From Closterium sp. NIES-65 (lineage: Eukaryota > Streptophyta > Zygnematophyceae > Desmidiales > Closteriaceae): a DNA stretch of 64,000 nucleotides. The notes beneath the pieces are model-generated. The model saw nothing but the letters and a program-made list of their open reading frames with translations. It had not been told where the DNA came from and did not search any database. The position numbers and the translations under genes are program-made. Of the stretch, positions 21,687 through 31,032 are shown one piece after another. Location of the stretch: positions 4,223,501-4,287,500 of the forward strand of contig CANXME010000213.1 in the NCBI GenBank assembly GCA_948144175.1, read 5' to 3'. Within the stretch, counting starts at the first letter, position 1; each line of letters starts with the position of its first letter.

Positions 21687-24600
21687 TCAAGAGGAGAGCA
21701 AGTGAGGCAAGACAGGCACAAGACCCAGCTGGGTGCAGAAGCGCTGATGGTCACAAGGCGCAAGTGCCTTGGTGAACACATCAGCAGTGTTGGCCTCAGA
21801 GGCCACGTACGCAAGTCGCAACTGACCACGCTGCTGCAGCTCACGAGCAAGGAAGTAGCGGAGAGCAATGTGCTTCGTTCTGTGCTCCAAGCGCTGCTCT
21901 CGACACAAGGCCAGCATAGCCTTGTTGTCTACGTACAGCACTGGAGGAGAACGAGGCGGCTCTCCAAGGTCAGTCAGCAGGTAGGTGAGCCAGCGAAGCT
22001 CCTGTGCAGCCATGGCCCCGGCGTAGATCTCAGCCTCACAACTGGAGCCGAGAACCGAAGACGAGCGAGTAGACCGCCACGAGACAGAGCCGGAACCAAG
22101 GCTGAAGGTGTAACCCTGTGACGACCGCTGCGTAGCCTGGTCGTCAGCCCAAGAAGCGTCCGCGTGGCCGGTAAGGACCACTGGACTCCGCCCTCCAAGC
22201 ACTAGCCCCATGCCTGACGTACTGCACAGGTAGCGCAATACCCTCTTCGCTGCAGCCATGTGCTCCGGTCCGTGTCTCCCAGGAGCAACATAGCGTGCAA
22301 GAATGCTCAGAGGGTATGCAAGGTCAGGTCGTGTGCAGGTCATCAGGTACATGAGGCAGCCAACAAGCTCCGCATACGGACCACTCGACTCTACGGACTC
22401 ATCCGAAGGCAGAGCTGAGAGTGAGTGGCGAGTAGGCAGAGGAGTGGCCTGAGGCGAGGAGTACGTGAAGCCGAAGCGCTGAAGGACCTGCTGCACCATG
22501 TGTGACTGAGTCAAGGTAATGGTGCGGCGTGCTCTGTCCCGAGTGATCTGCAAGCCAAGGTAGCTGCGCAGTTCACCCAGGTCTGTGCACGTGTGTCTCT
22601 TCAACAGCTCGGACTTCACGTAGGCGAGTCCAGCAGTGTCCGCTGTGGCAAAGACCAGGTCGTCGACGTACACGAGGATGTAGAACGGCGGCAGGGAAGT
22701 GTCGGTGCGAAGAAACAGCGACGGGTCAGCAGTAGAAGGAGCAAACCCAAGAGCCGCAAGCGTAGTCCTCAGTGTGTCGTGCCACTCACGCGGTGCCTGG
22801 CGGAGACCGTAGACTGGCCGTCGGAGGCTCCACTGGGTGCCAGGAGGGAAAGTCCCAGTGAAGCCAGGTGGACGGCGAAGCCAGATCTCCTCGTGCAGGC
22901 TACCCTGCAAGAACGCAGTGCTGAAGTCGAGAGAGTGAAGCTCGTAGTCGCGCTGAGCGGCTATGTGCAGCAGCACCCGAAGAGTAGTCATCTTCGGGGT
23001 GGGAGAGAAGGTCTGAAAGTAGTCAACTCCCTGCCGCTGACTGAAGCCACGAGCAACGTACCGTGCCTTGAAGACAGGTGGAGAGCCCGGCGGCCGCTTC
23101 ACCCTGAAGATCCACATGCCACTGACGATGTTCGCCCCAGGAGGGGGAACCGCGTCAACGTAGGTGCCTGTGGACTTCCAGGAAGCCATCTCTGCATCCA
23201 TAGCTGCCTGCCACTGAGAGGAGTAGGGACCCTCTACGGCCTCCGCGTAAGAACGCGGAGTCGGGATGTCTAGTGCATCCGGGTCTCCCTCAGGGGCAAG
23301 CAGTACAGACGCGAGATGAGGTGAAGCAGCCGCTAGACACTGTAACTCCTCCTGCCTGTCCTCTAGGACGTCCGTGCCAAGAGCACACTCACCCCCGACG
23401 GACGGAGGACAGACAGACGCAGACTCAGCAACAAGACTAGCAGCGTAGTCGAGACGACAGCGAGCAGCAAAGTCGACGAGCTCAGCGACTAGAGCAGACG
23501 CAGCAGTGGACTCAAAAGAGGGGTCAGTGACGACAGTAGCAAGCAGACGCGTGACAGTGGGACTGGCAGCACGAAGAGAGTCCGACTCAGGGTCCGCAAG
23601 CGCAGGAAGAGAGGACTCAGGAGGAGAAGGCAAAGGGGCACGCAGAGGAGCAGTGGACGGACGTAAAGACATCCGGTGCGTGCCAGGGACAGGAGGAGGA
23701 CGCTGACGCGAACTGCGACCACTAGCGCGAGCAGCACGAACAGGCGACGCGGGACGAGACGCAGGCTCACGACGCTCAGCAAGACCTCCAGTAGGACCAG
23801 TGTAAGGAGAGGGAGCAGGCAGTGGAGAGGAAGGCTCCAGTAGGGGCTGCGACTGGACAGGCGGTGGACCCTCTACTGGAGGAGAAAGACCAAGAACCTG
23901 CTGAAGGAGCGGAACGAAGTACGGCCGAGGCCGCGCGGCAGCTCCAGACTCAGCAGGGACAGCACCAGCACCCTCAGCGGCAGCACCAGCGCCACCCACA
24001 CCTCCAGCGGCAGGACCAACAGCAGCAGGCTCAGCACGAACGCCCTCAGCAGCTCCAGCTCCAGGAGGACCTGCAGGGCCAGCAGCTCCGAGACCGGCTG
24101 CACCCGCACCCTCGACGGTCGAAGAAGCTCCAGCTCCAGCTCCAGCAGCACCTCCAGACTCAGCAGCACGCCTCCAGCGGCGAGCGAACCACTCGCGCAG
24201 CTCCTGTGGAGAGAGGGGCTCCCGGCGAGACGCAGCAGCAGGAGAAACCCCAGGCTCAGCAGCTCCAGACGCAGCACCCCCAGGCTCAGCAGCTCCCAGC
24301 TCAGCACCCCCAGGCTCAGCAGCTCCCGACCCAGCACCCCCAGACCCAGCACCTCCAGGCACAGCACCCCCCGGCTCAGCACCCCCAGGCTCCGCACCCT
24401 CCGCAGTAGCACCCTCAGGCCCAGCACCCCCAGCAGTAGCACCCCCAGGCTCAGCACCCCCGCGCACAGCACCCCCAGAGTCAGCACCCCCAGGCTCAGC
24501 ACCCGCAGCAGCACCAGAGTCACCAGTAACCTCGACCGGGTCAACGGCGTCTACCTGGGACACACCTGAGGGGGCAGGAACCTGAGGGGGGAGGGGGTCT

Positions 24601-27593
24601 ACCGGGGGGGGAACCGGCACAAGGAAGTCCGGGGGAGGGGGGAGGGAAGGAGTGCGGTAGGGGAAGAGACGGTAGAAGGGGACTGACTCGTCGAACGTGA
24701 CGTCCTGGGAGGACAGAACACGACGAGAGGAGGGGTGGTAAAACTGCCACCCTGGGGCGTCAGTGGGGAAGCCAAGGAAGACACAGGGAGCAGCACGAGG
24801 GGACAGCTTGTCCGCAGACAAGTCGCGGACAAACGCCCGAGATCCCCAGACACGGAACACAGACGCATCGCCAACCTTCCCCGTCCACAGCAAGGCTGGG
24901 GACATCGCTGGCCGAGAGACCCGGGGGTGAAGGTTGAGCTGATGCGCCGCGTACCTCACCGCAAACGGCCACAGAAAATGGGGGGCAGCCGCATGCATCA
25001 TGGACGTACGAGCGACATCCATGACCATGCCAATGCGGCGCTCAGCAATCCCATTTTGCTGTGGTGAGTCCGGAAGCGTGAAGGTCTGGCGGATCCCCCG
25101 TGCACGACAGTAGTCTCGCAGAAGGCGAGAAGAGAACTCTCCGCCTCTGTCAGAGTGCAGACGCAGAACAGGAAAGTCCGAGCCGAAGCTCTTCCTGAGC
25201 TGGAGACGAGCCTCGCGGATCCAGTCGATCAGCACCTCAGTGACCGCACCCTTGCTGCGCAAGGGGAGGACTGTGGTGTAACGCGAGTAGTCGTCAACCA
25301 CCAACAGGAAGTAGCGCTCGTAACCCTGCCCACGGACGGGGGCTGGGCCCCACACATCCATGTGAAGCGTCTGCAGGGGAGCCTCTGTCGGGGGGAAGTG
25401 GGAGGAGTGAGGAGTAGCCCGGAGGCGACCCTCGACACAGGGGACACAGGAAGGTCCTGGCCCGGAGGGGAGAGGAGGGAGAGACTGGGGAAGACCAGAG
25501 ACAAGGACACGGGAAGCCATGCTCCGAAGACGGGGCAAGGAGGGGTGGCCAAGACGGTGGTGCCACAGGAGAGTCTCGTGAGACAGGAGGCGACAAGAAC
25601 AGGGGGCAGACTCAGGACCTGACCGGGACGCAGCAGCAAGTACCTGACCCGACGCAGCCACCTGACCAGACTCAGGGACAGGAGGAGACTCAACGGTCAG
25701 GGTGTAGAGACTCGACCCCGGCCGACGTGAGAACGTGGCCAGGTGTCGGCCTGTGCGAGCCTCCGTGCAGTGGGTCACCCTCTGACGCGCAGGAGTGAAC
25801 TGGTGAACACCCCCATCCTGCAGGTCCGCTCCACTCACCAAGTTCGTAGAGAACGAGGGAAGGTACAGACCCGACAGGGTGCCCGAAGGGGCAGCCGGAC
25901 ACGGGAGGACAGTGGAGAAGTGAGACAGGACAGGACCCCCAGAGGGGTCAGCAAGGGAGACCGCAACCGGCCTGGCGAGCGGCGAAAGGGTAGTGCGGTC
26001 TCGAAAGAAGGAGCGAGAAGCTCCGGAGTCAAGTGTGAAAGTGAGGGAGGACGAGGACGACTCAGTACCTGAGAGCGCAGTCTCACCAGTACCTGAGAGC
26101 GCAGACGCACTGGCACCTAGAGCAGCAGCCTCACAAGCACCTAGCGCAGCAGTACCAATGCCCGGGTCGGGCTGAAAACACCGGTAACCCTCATTCTCCT
26201 CACTATAATCCACAACATACATAGCAGTAAGGATAGCATCAAAATCAAGATCAAAGATCGCTACACCAGCCCTGAGAAGCTCATCCCAGCGAGGGATCTC
26301 ACTAGCCCCAGGGAACTGCTGACGCCAAGCGTCCGTCAGGCGGCCAAAGCAGCGCTGGGTGGCGTGGGCACCCCCACACTGCTCACCCGCGCGGTCGCCG
26401 GAACGAAGAACGTAGGTGCAGGGACCAGTACCCCCACCCCTCTGACGCCCAGCGTACCACTCACGAAGCTGCTGAGGCGAAGGGATGTCCCGCGAGCGCT
26501 GCTGCTGCTGCCGGTGCGAGCGCTGGCCACCACCACCGCCGCTACGCTGCTGGGTACCACCCCGACCAGCTCCACCTCCTCCACCACTACTGCCTCCTCC
26601 GCTGCCGCCTCCACTGCCTCCACCTCCGCCGCCTCCACCTCCGCCGCTGCCTCCACCACCACCGCTGGCACCACCACCACCGTCTCCGCCGCTGCTGCCG
26701 CCACCACCACCACCACCCCCGCCACTAGCCCCGCCGCCACCCCCACTCCCTCCGCCGCCACCGCCGCCACCGCCACCGCCCCCTCCAGCTCCACCCGCGC
26801 CCTTGCCCCCCTTGCCCTTGCTGGAGCGACGTCTCCCACTAGGGGCAGACGCCGCGCCGACCGACTCAAGACCAAGCAGGTCGGCAGCAGCAGCAGAGGC
26901 AACAGAGGGCAGCAAGGGGGAAGGAGAGCACCCCTCAAAGATGGGGGTGCGAGGGTCACCACGAGAAGCACCTACAGCGACTATGCTCTTCTCCGCTGCA
27001 AGGAGGGCCTTCTCGAGGAGGTCGACGGTGAGAGTGGTGGGACAGACTGCGAGAAAGTGGTCCCTGACGACGCGAAGGGAGTCAGGGAGGCGTGCGACTA
27101 CGTAGTAGAGAGCGATGTACATGGGGGGGGGGTTCTTAGCGCAGAACTCAGCAGGAAGGGCGGCGCGGTAGCGAGTGTCACTAGTGCGGAGGTGCGTAAT
27201 GAGGTCAGCGACAGTGGGAAAGGCAGAGAGGTCAGGAAAGAGGTAGGGAAGCATGAGACGGCTCAGTGCAGCAGTGGCAGGGGAGGAGTAGCGCGCAACT
27301 ACAGCGTCGTACAAGGTCTGAGCACTCTTGTACTGACTAAAGTGCGCACGCTCAGAGGTAGGGAGGTGGCGACGCACAGCAAGACGTGCAGCAGCATCGC
27401 GGGTGGCCCACTTAGAGCGGACAGCGGGATCAGCATCAGCAGCAGGGGCAGGAGAGGCGCCAGAGGTGAGGTCAAAGAGAGAAAGGTCGTCAGCCCTGTC
27501 GCACTGTAAGAACAGCTGCAGGTCGTCTAACCAGACCTCAAAATCAATGGCGCGACCCTCAGCGTCAAAAGCTAGGACACTAGGGGTAGCCAT
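21687..27593 (-). CDS. gag-pol: Copia B Gag-Pol polyprotein, intact
   Basis: I set the start at ATG 27593 (MATPSVLAFDAEG) because all four family members begin there. The frame stays open upstream to 28505 (2272 aa in all, 1968 from this ATG). Numbered on the long frame: Gag 305-590, Gly-rich tract 590-680, variant knuckle C-x13-C-x3-H-x4-C near 696, protease LDSGAS near 822, zinc finger HHRLGHPS near 983, integrase core D (HMDVWGP 1046), D (HSDRGGEF 1116), E (QQNGIAERR 1150), a Gly/Ala/Glu-rich linker of several hundred residues, RT from 1769 with YVDD near 1947, RNase H with GHADASW 2120 and YVDNKAM 2192. All catalytic motifs are present. Gag and Pol share one frame, as in most plant copia. 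Confidence 0.93.
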   Translation of the reverse strand: MATPSVLAFDAEGRAIDFEVWLDDLQLFLQCDRADDLSLFDLTSGASPAPAADADPAVRSKWATRDAAARLAVRRHLPTSERAHFSQYKSAQTLYDAVVARYSSPATAALSRLMLPYLFPDLSAFPTVADLITHLRTSDTRYRAALPAEFCAKNPPPMYIALYYVVARLPDSLRVVRDHFLAVCPTTLTVDLLEKALLAAEKSIVAVGASRGDPRTPIFEGCSPSPLLPSVASAAAADLLGLESVGAASAPSGRRRSSKGKGGKGAGGAGGGGGGGGGGGGGSGGGGGASGGGGGGGGGSSGGDGGGGASGGGGGSGGGGGGGGGGSGGGSGGGSSGGGGGAGRGGTQQRSGGGGGQRSHRQQQQRSRDIPSPQQLREWYAGRQRGGGTGPCTYVLRSGDRAGEQCGGAHATQRCFGRLTDAWRQQFPGASEIPRWDELLRAGVAIFDLDFDAILTAMYVVDYSEENEGYRCFQPDPGIGTAALGACEAAALGASASALSGTGETALSGTESSSSSLTFTLDSGASRSFFRDRTTLSPLARPVAVSLADPSGGPVLSHFSTVLPCPAAPSGTLSGLYLPSFSTNLVSGADLQDGGVHQFTPARQRVTHCTEARTGRHLATFSRRPGSSLYTLTVESPPVPESGQVAASGQVLAAASRSGPESAPCSCRLLSHETLLWHHRLGHPSLPRLRSMASRVLVSGLPQSLPPLPSGPGPSCVPCVEGRLRATPHSSHFPPTEAPLQTLHMDVWGPAPVRGQGYERYFLLVVDDYSRYTTVLPLRSKGAVTEVLIDWIREARLQLRKSFGSDFPVLRLHSDRGGEFSSRLLRDYCRARGIRQTFTLPDSPQQNGIAERRIGMVMDVARTSMMHAAAPHFLWPFAVRYAAHQLNLHPRVSRPAMSPALLWTGKVGDASVFRVWGSRAFVRDLSADKLSPRAAPCVFLGFPTDAPGWQFYHPSSRRVLSSQDVTFDESVPFYRLFPYRTPSLPPPPDFLVPVPPPVDPLPPQVPAPSGVSQVDAVDPVEVTGDSGAAAGAEPGGADSGGAVRGGAEPGGATAGGAGPEGATAEGAEPGGAEPGGAVPGGAGSGGAGSGAAEPGGAELGAAEPGGAASGAAEPGVSPAAASRREPLSPQELREWFARRWRRAAESGGAAGAGAGASSTVEGAGAAGLGAAGPAGPPGAGAAEGVRAEPAAVGPAAGGVGGAGAAAEGAGAVPAESGAAARPRPYFVPLLQQVLGLSPPVEGPPPVQSQPLLEPSSPLPAPSPYTGPTGGLAERREPASRPASPVRAARASGRSSRQRPPPVPGTHRMSLRPSTAPLRAPLPSPPESSLPALADPESDSLRAASPTVTRLLATVVTDPSFESTAASALVAELVDFAARCRLDYAASLVAESASVCPPSVGGECALGTDVLEDRQEELQCLAAASPHLASVLLAPEGDPDALDIPTPRSYAEAVEGPYSSQWQAAMDAEMASWKSTGTYVDAVPPPGANIVSGMWIFRVKRPPGSPPVFKARYVARGFSQRQGVDYFQTFSPTPKMTTLRVLLHIAAQRDYELHSLDFSTAFLQGSLHEEIWLRRPPGFTGTFPPGTQWSLRRPVYGLRQAPREWHDTLRTTLAALGFAPSTADPSLFLRTDTSLPPFYILVYVDDLVFATADTAGLAYVKSELLKRHTCTDLGELRSYLGLQITRDRARRTITLTQSHMVQQVLQRFGFTYSSPQATPLPTRHSLSALPSDESVESSGPYAELVGCLMYLMTCTRPDLAYPLSILARYVAPGRHGPEHMAAAKRVLRYLCSTSGMGLVLGGRSPVVLTGHADASWADDQATQRSSQGYTFSLGSGSVSWRSTRSSSVLGSSCEAEIYAGAMAAQELRWLTYLLTDLGEPPRSPPVLYVDNKAMLALCREQRLEHRTKHIALRYFLARELQQRGQLRLAYVASEANTADVFTKALAPCDHQRFCTQLGLVPVLPHLLSS

Positions 27594-27699
27594 GACGACG
27601 ACTGTGAAGCAGTGCAAGCAGTAGGGGGGAGAGCACGCAGTGACAGTGGGACTGTGCTCACCAGGCAGGGCAGGTCGCGCAGCTCGACAGAAAAGCAGA

Positions 27700-28480
27700 A
27701 CGGCGACCGGGCGGCTCAGGTGTACAGCGGCTCGGCTCCCGGGCGGCTCGGCGGCAGGGCGGCTCGGGTGCAGGGCGGCTCGGCTCCCGGGCGGCTCGGC
27801 TGCAGGGCGGCTCGGGTGCAGGGCGGCTCGGCTCCCGGGCGGCTCGGCTGCAGGGCGGCTCGGGTCCCGGGCGGCTCGGCTGCAGGGCGGCTCGGGTCCC
27901 GGGCGGCTCGGTGACAGGCGGCTCGGGTCGCGTAGAAGTGAGACGGGGCGGGGCCGCGTCAGGGCCGGCGGTAGGGCCGCGTAGGAGCCGGGGCAGGGCC
28001 GCGAAGGAGCCGGGGCGGGGCTGTGATAGGAGCCGGGGCAGGGCCGCGTAGGAGGCCGGCGGTGTGGCCGCGTAAGGGCCGCGTAAGGGCCGCGTAAGGG
28101 GCCGGTGCGGGGCCGCGTAAGGGCCGCGTAGGAGCCGGCGCGGAGCCGCGTAGTGGCCGGGGACGGGGCCACGAAAGGGCCGGGGCTGGGCCGCGTACGG
28201 AGCCGGCGAGGGGCCGCGTAGGAGCCGGCGGCGTGGCCGCGTAAGGGCCGCGTAAGGGCCGCGTAAGGGGCCGGCGCGTAAGGGCCGCGTAAGGGCCGGG
28301 GCGGGGCCGCGTAAGGGCCGCGTAAGGGCCGCGTAAGGGGCTGGCGTGGGGCCGCGTAAGGGCCGCGTAAGGGGCAGGCGGCGGGGCCGCGTAAGGAGCA
28401 GGGCGGGGCCGCGACAGAGTGGGCGGCGAGGCCGCAGAGGAGAGAGCGACTCGAGGGGTCGCTAAAAAAAATTCGCGCCT
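27700..28480 (-). repeat. GC-rich leader repeats of copia B
   Basis: Two arrays: GGGCGGCTCGGCTGCAGGGC-type units (about 27700-27920) and GGGCCGCGTAAGGGCC-type units (about 28050-28400). They lie between primer site and gag. They have no stop codon in the gag frame, so an Arg/Pro/Ala-rich extension could be translated, but the repeat unit differs in each family member, which argues against a conserved protein. Confidence 0.7.
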
Positions 28481-28540
28481 CGGGGGCGCGCTTCGGTGGG
28501 CCCAAAAATTTAGGTCCTGGAGGGACCTAGCTCTATACCA

Positions 28541-28676
28541 TGTGAAAAGAGTAAGCAGGAATGAATGAACTATGAATGAAAGCAGTACAAATATGAAACC
28601 CTAACTGGGTTGTACCCCCTATGGGATACCCCACTACAGCCTACACAGCAGTATAAGCTATAGATATGTTCTGACA
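28541..28676 (-). repeat. 5' LTR of copia B
   Basis: 136 bp. It is only about 35 bp from the start of the long open frame. No clear TATA box beyond AT-rich words near its start. Confidence 0.95.
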
Positions 28677-29321
28677 CAGTCGCCGTTTTATTTGAATTAC
28701 GGACAGGACCCAACAGTACCCATGACACCGAATCCCGACAACCCAGTCCCACGAGCACAACAGTTCGCCGAGATTCTGCAAGCAGCACGGACCAGGGCAG
28801 CAGAAGCAATCAAAAAATCGAACATCATCGCTAAACGTAACGCCGATCGACATCGCAGACCCGTTACTTATCAGCCCGACGACCTCGTATTACTCGACAC
28901 TCAGAATCTTCGCCTGCCCATCACTCCAAAACTTCGCCCCCGGTATTGTGGGCCATTCCGCATCAGCCACATGATCACACCCGTCACCGCCCACCTCCTC
29001 CTCCCTGCTGACTGGTACGTCAGCCCGTCATTCCACGTCAGCCTACTTCGCCCTTACATCCCATCCACGAGCCAACTGCCACGAAATCGCCCAGCCAGCA
29101 TGACACGTCCCCCAACCGAACCACTCATCACCCCTGAAAAAATCCTCAGCCACCGAGTCCGCGACCCTCGGGGAGCCCGAAGGATAGAGTTCCTAATTCG
29201 CTGGAAGGACCGAACGCCCACAGAAGACAACTGGGCCCCCCTGGATAAAATTGAGAACCACCCTGTCTTCCCCGAGTATCTGCGAAGCCGAAATTTCCGC
29301 GACGTCCACGCGCTCTCGTAA
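28677..29321 (+). pseudogene. pol: Gypsy Pol, 3' part: integrase C-terminus and chromodomain
   Basis: This continues the pol frame after copia B. An integrase C-terminal region (DDLVLLDTQNLRLP, FHVSLLRPY) is followed by a chromodomain (EKILSHRVRDPRGARR, LIRWKD, TEDNWAP, about 29139-29270). Chromodomains on integrase guide insertion to marked chromatin. The stop is at 29319-29321. The sequence itself is unbroken. It is a pseudogene only because of the stop at 20388 and the insertion. Confidence 0.9.
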
Positions 29322-29348
29322 GAGGGGCCTCCTTGGGGAGGGGGGTAG
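29322..29348 (+). other. Gypsy polypurine tract
   Basis: GAGGGGCCTCC...GGGGAGGGGGGTAG is purine-rich and lies directly before the 3' LTR, where plus-strand DNA synthesis is primed. Confidence 0.7.
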
Positions 29349-29691
29349 TGTAAGGAAATTCCCTTTTCCTTACTTCGCGTCCCTGCTCAACGCGTACGTC
29401 ACTGTAGCACCTCAGTCAGCACCGTTACCACTCACGACCATCGCATCATTCATTATCCCGCCCTCTTCGCACATCGCATCCCGACCTCACGGCTCGGCTG
29501 GTAACCCGCGCTCCGGGCCTACGCTTCGACACTTTCCCAACCTCAGCCCCAGGCTCGTCGCGCGACAACCACAGTCCATTACCGTTACCACTATTGTTTC
29601 GCTATATAATCCTTCGCTCATGCCTTCGCTCATTGTACTCTTTGCTTCGATAGTGCAATTCTCGTTCGTTCACTCAATTGCACACGTAACA
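29349..29691 (+). repeat. 3' LTR of the gypsy element
   Basis: 343 bp, no difference from the 5' LTR seen by eye. It is followed by the target duplication GGACA. Confidence 0.95.
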
Positions 29692-29961
29692 GGACAGTAC
29701 GAAGGCAAAAGCATCACTTTCCCGAGTGCATCAGTATTCCAAAGTACTGTAGCATCGCCAGGCATCGTACACTCACGTAACCTCAGTCACACCCCATCGC
29801 CAACTTCGCATAGCCAGGCCGCGACTCGATGCCCCCTGAAAGCCAATCGTCAACCTTCTACATAGGCTATACCACACCAATTCAGTAAACAACGTCGAGG
29901 CAGACACACGTAGCACTATCAAAACAGAACGAAAGCACGTGAGGACGATGACCGCAACACG

Positions 29962-31032
29962 ATGCGTAATGACCGTAGGAACCAGCGGGCACGATGGGAT
30001 GTCCTTCTCGACTCCTTGCCTTACCGCATATTCATGGAAACGTTTAGAGTTAATCGGGCGGTGTTTGACTACCTAGTGGAGGCGTGGATAACGCGGAACG
30101 GGGACCGTCGTCGTGTAGTGCCCATTGAGACAGTGGTGGCTATGACTCTAGTGTATCTTGGCACGGGTGGCACATTCCGTCAGGTGGGATTGCAATTTGG
30201 TGTTGTGCCTCAACATGCCTTCCGCCTCATCTACAGGTTCATAGCGTTCATTGTCAACGTGTTGGAGCCTCTGTGGGTTACACACCCCACCCTTGACCAA
30301 TGTGCAGAAATGGCGGCAGAGTTCACTTACGAGGGGGGGATACCGGGTGTCATAGGGGCATTGGATGGGACTTTTATAGAATGCAGGGGGTTCGGACGCG
30401 ACAAAGAAGACTTCAAAAACAGAAAGGGGTTCTACTCTATCCACCTACAAATAGCTTGTGATAGCAACAGCATTATCTGGGACTACAACGTCGGCTATCC
30501 GGGGAGTGTGAATGACGCGCGGGTGTTCAACAACTCACCCCTCCGAGAGTGCATGGAAGCAGGGGATTTAGGCAACTACATGCTGGTGAGCGACGCCGCG
30601 TATGCCTTGAAAAGCTACACATGCGTCCCATGGCGTGCTACACCGGGACGAGCTCTGCCAAGGGCTAAGGACAAATGGAACACACAACAGTCAAGGCAAC
30701 GGATGGTGGTTGAACAAGTGAACGGGAGATTGAAGGGGAAATGGCGGATCCTTGATGCTCGTATGGAGTGCCATAGTGACCGCGTCCCGCAGGTCGTGAG
30801 CGCGTGCGTCGCGATGCACAACATCGAGCTGACGATCGGTAGCCGCGATCGACTTGGCCCACCAAGCGAGCGGAATCGTTGGTGGCTCGAGGGTCCGGCG
30901 TCACGGCTTCGACTCACCGGCGCCGAGGTCCGCGGGTTCACGCCTCGTCTTCGGATGAAGAGGTGGACTGCGGCGATCTACGCCTCCTACTGCGTCGCTC
31001 ATCCGCGAAGCCGCGAAACACCTCCCGGGTAA
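29962..31032 (+). CDS. PIF/Harbinger transposase (DDE_Tnp_4)
   Basis: 356 aa. Catalytic residues visible: D135 (ALDGTFIE), D211 (SDAAYAL) and E251 (VVEQVNGRLKG), the DDE set of this family. An N-terminal helix-turn-helix-like part (VAMTLVYLGTGGTFRQVG) precedes the catalytic core. In this superfamily the enzyme cuts and pastes at TWA sites and needs a Myb-like partner, which is encoded opposite. Start ATG 29962 gives MRNDRRNQRARWDVLL, a typical start, though an upstream exon cannot be excluded. Its last 95 bp overlap the end of the Myb gene on the other strand. No stop or frameshift, so it may be functional. Confidence 0.93.
   Translation: MRNDRRNQRARWDVLLDSLPYRIFMETFRVNRAVFDYLVEAWITRNGDRRRVVPIETVVAMTLVYLGTGGTFRQVGLQFGVVPQHAFRLIYRFIAFIVNVLEPLWVTHPTLDQCAEMAAEFTYEGGIPGVIGALDGTFIECRGFGRDKEDFKNRKGFYSIHLQIACDSNSIIWDYNVGYPGSVNDARVFNNSPLRECMEAGDLGNYMLVSDAAYALKSYTCVPWRATPGRALPRAKDKWNTQQSRQRMVVEQVNGRLKGKWRILDARMECHSDRVPQVVSACVAMHNIELTIGSRDRLGPPSERNRWWLEGPASRLRLTGAEVRGFTPRLRMKRWTAAIYASYCVAHPRSRETPPG

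Larger units (their letters stand above)
21344..28676 (-). mobile_element. Ty1/copia retrotransposon B, apparently intact
   Basis: 136-bp LTRs at 21344-21479 and 28541-28676 look identical. A 5-bp duplication CAGTC flanks it (21339-21343 and 28677-28681). Total 7333 bp, minus orientation inside the gypsy integrase gene. The primer site TGGTATAGAGC (minus, 28540-28530) follows the 5' LTR, and a G-run (ATGGGGGTG, minus) precedes the 3' LTR. One long frame encodes every domain with no stop. It is the youngest of the nested trio and the best candidate for an active element in the window. Confidence 0.95.
16793..29691 (+). mobile_element. Ty3/gypsy chromovirus, split by copia B
   Basis: LTRs of 343 bp (16793-17135 and 29349-29691) appear identical, with TGTAAGG...GTAACA ends and the 5-bp duplication GGACA (16788-16792 and 29692-29696). 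Gene order is Gag (CCHC), protease, RT, RNase H, integrase, chromodomain, which places it in the chromovirus branch. Without copia B it is about 5.56 kb. Only one stop in pol (20388) besides the copia insertion blocks it. Identical LTRs point to a recent insertion. Confidence 0.95.

Noticed and set aside
26026..27509. Plus-strand ORFs rich in Pro, Thr or Ala over the copia Gly tract
   Set aside because: Antisense shadows of the Gly-rich gag segment. The sense strand has all retrotransposon motifs.
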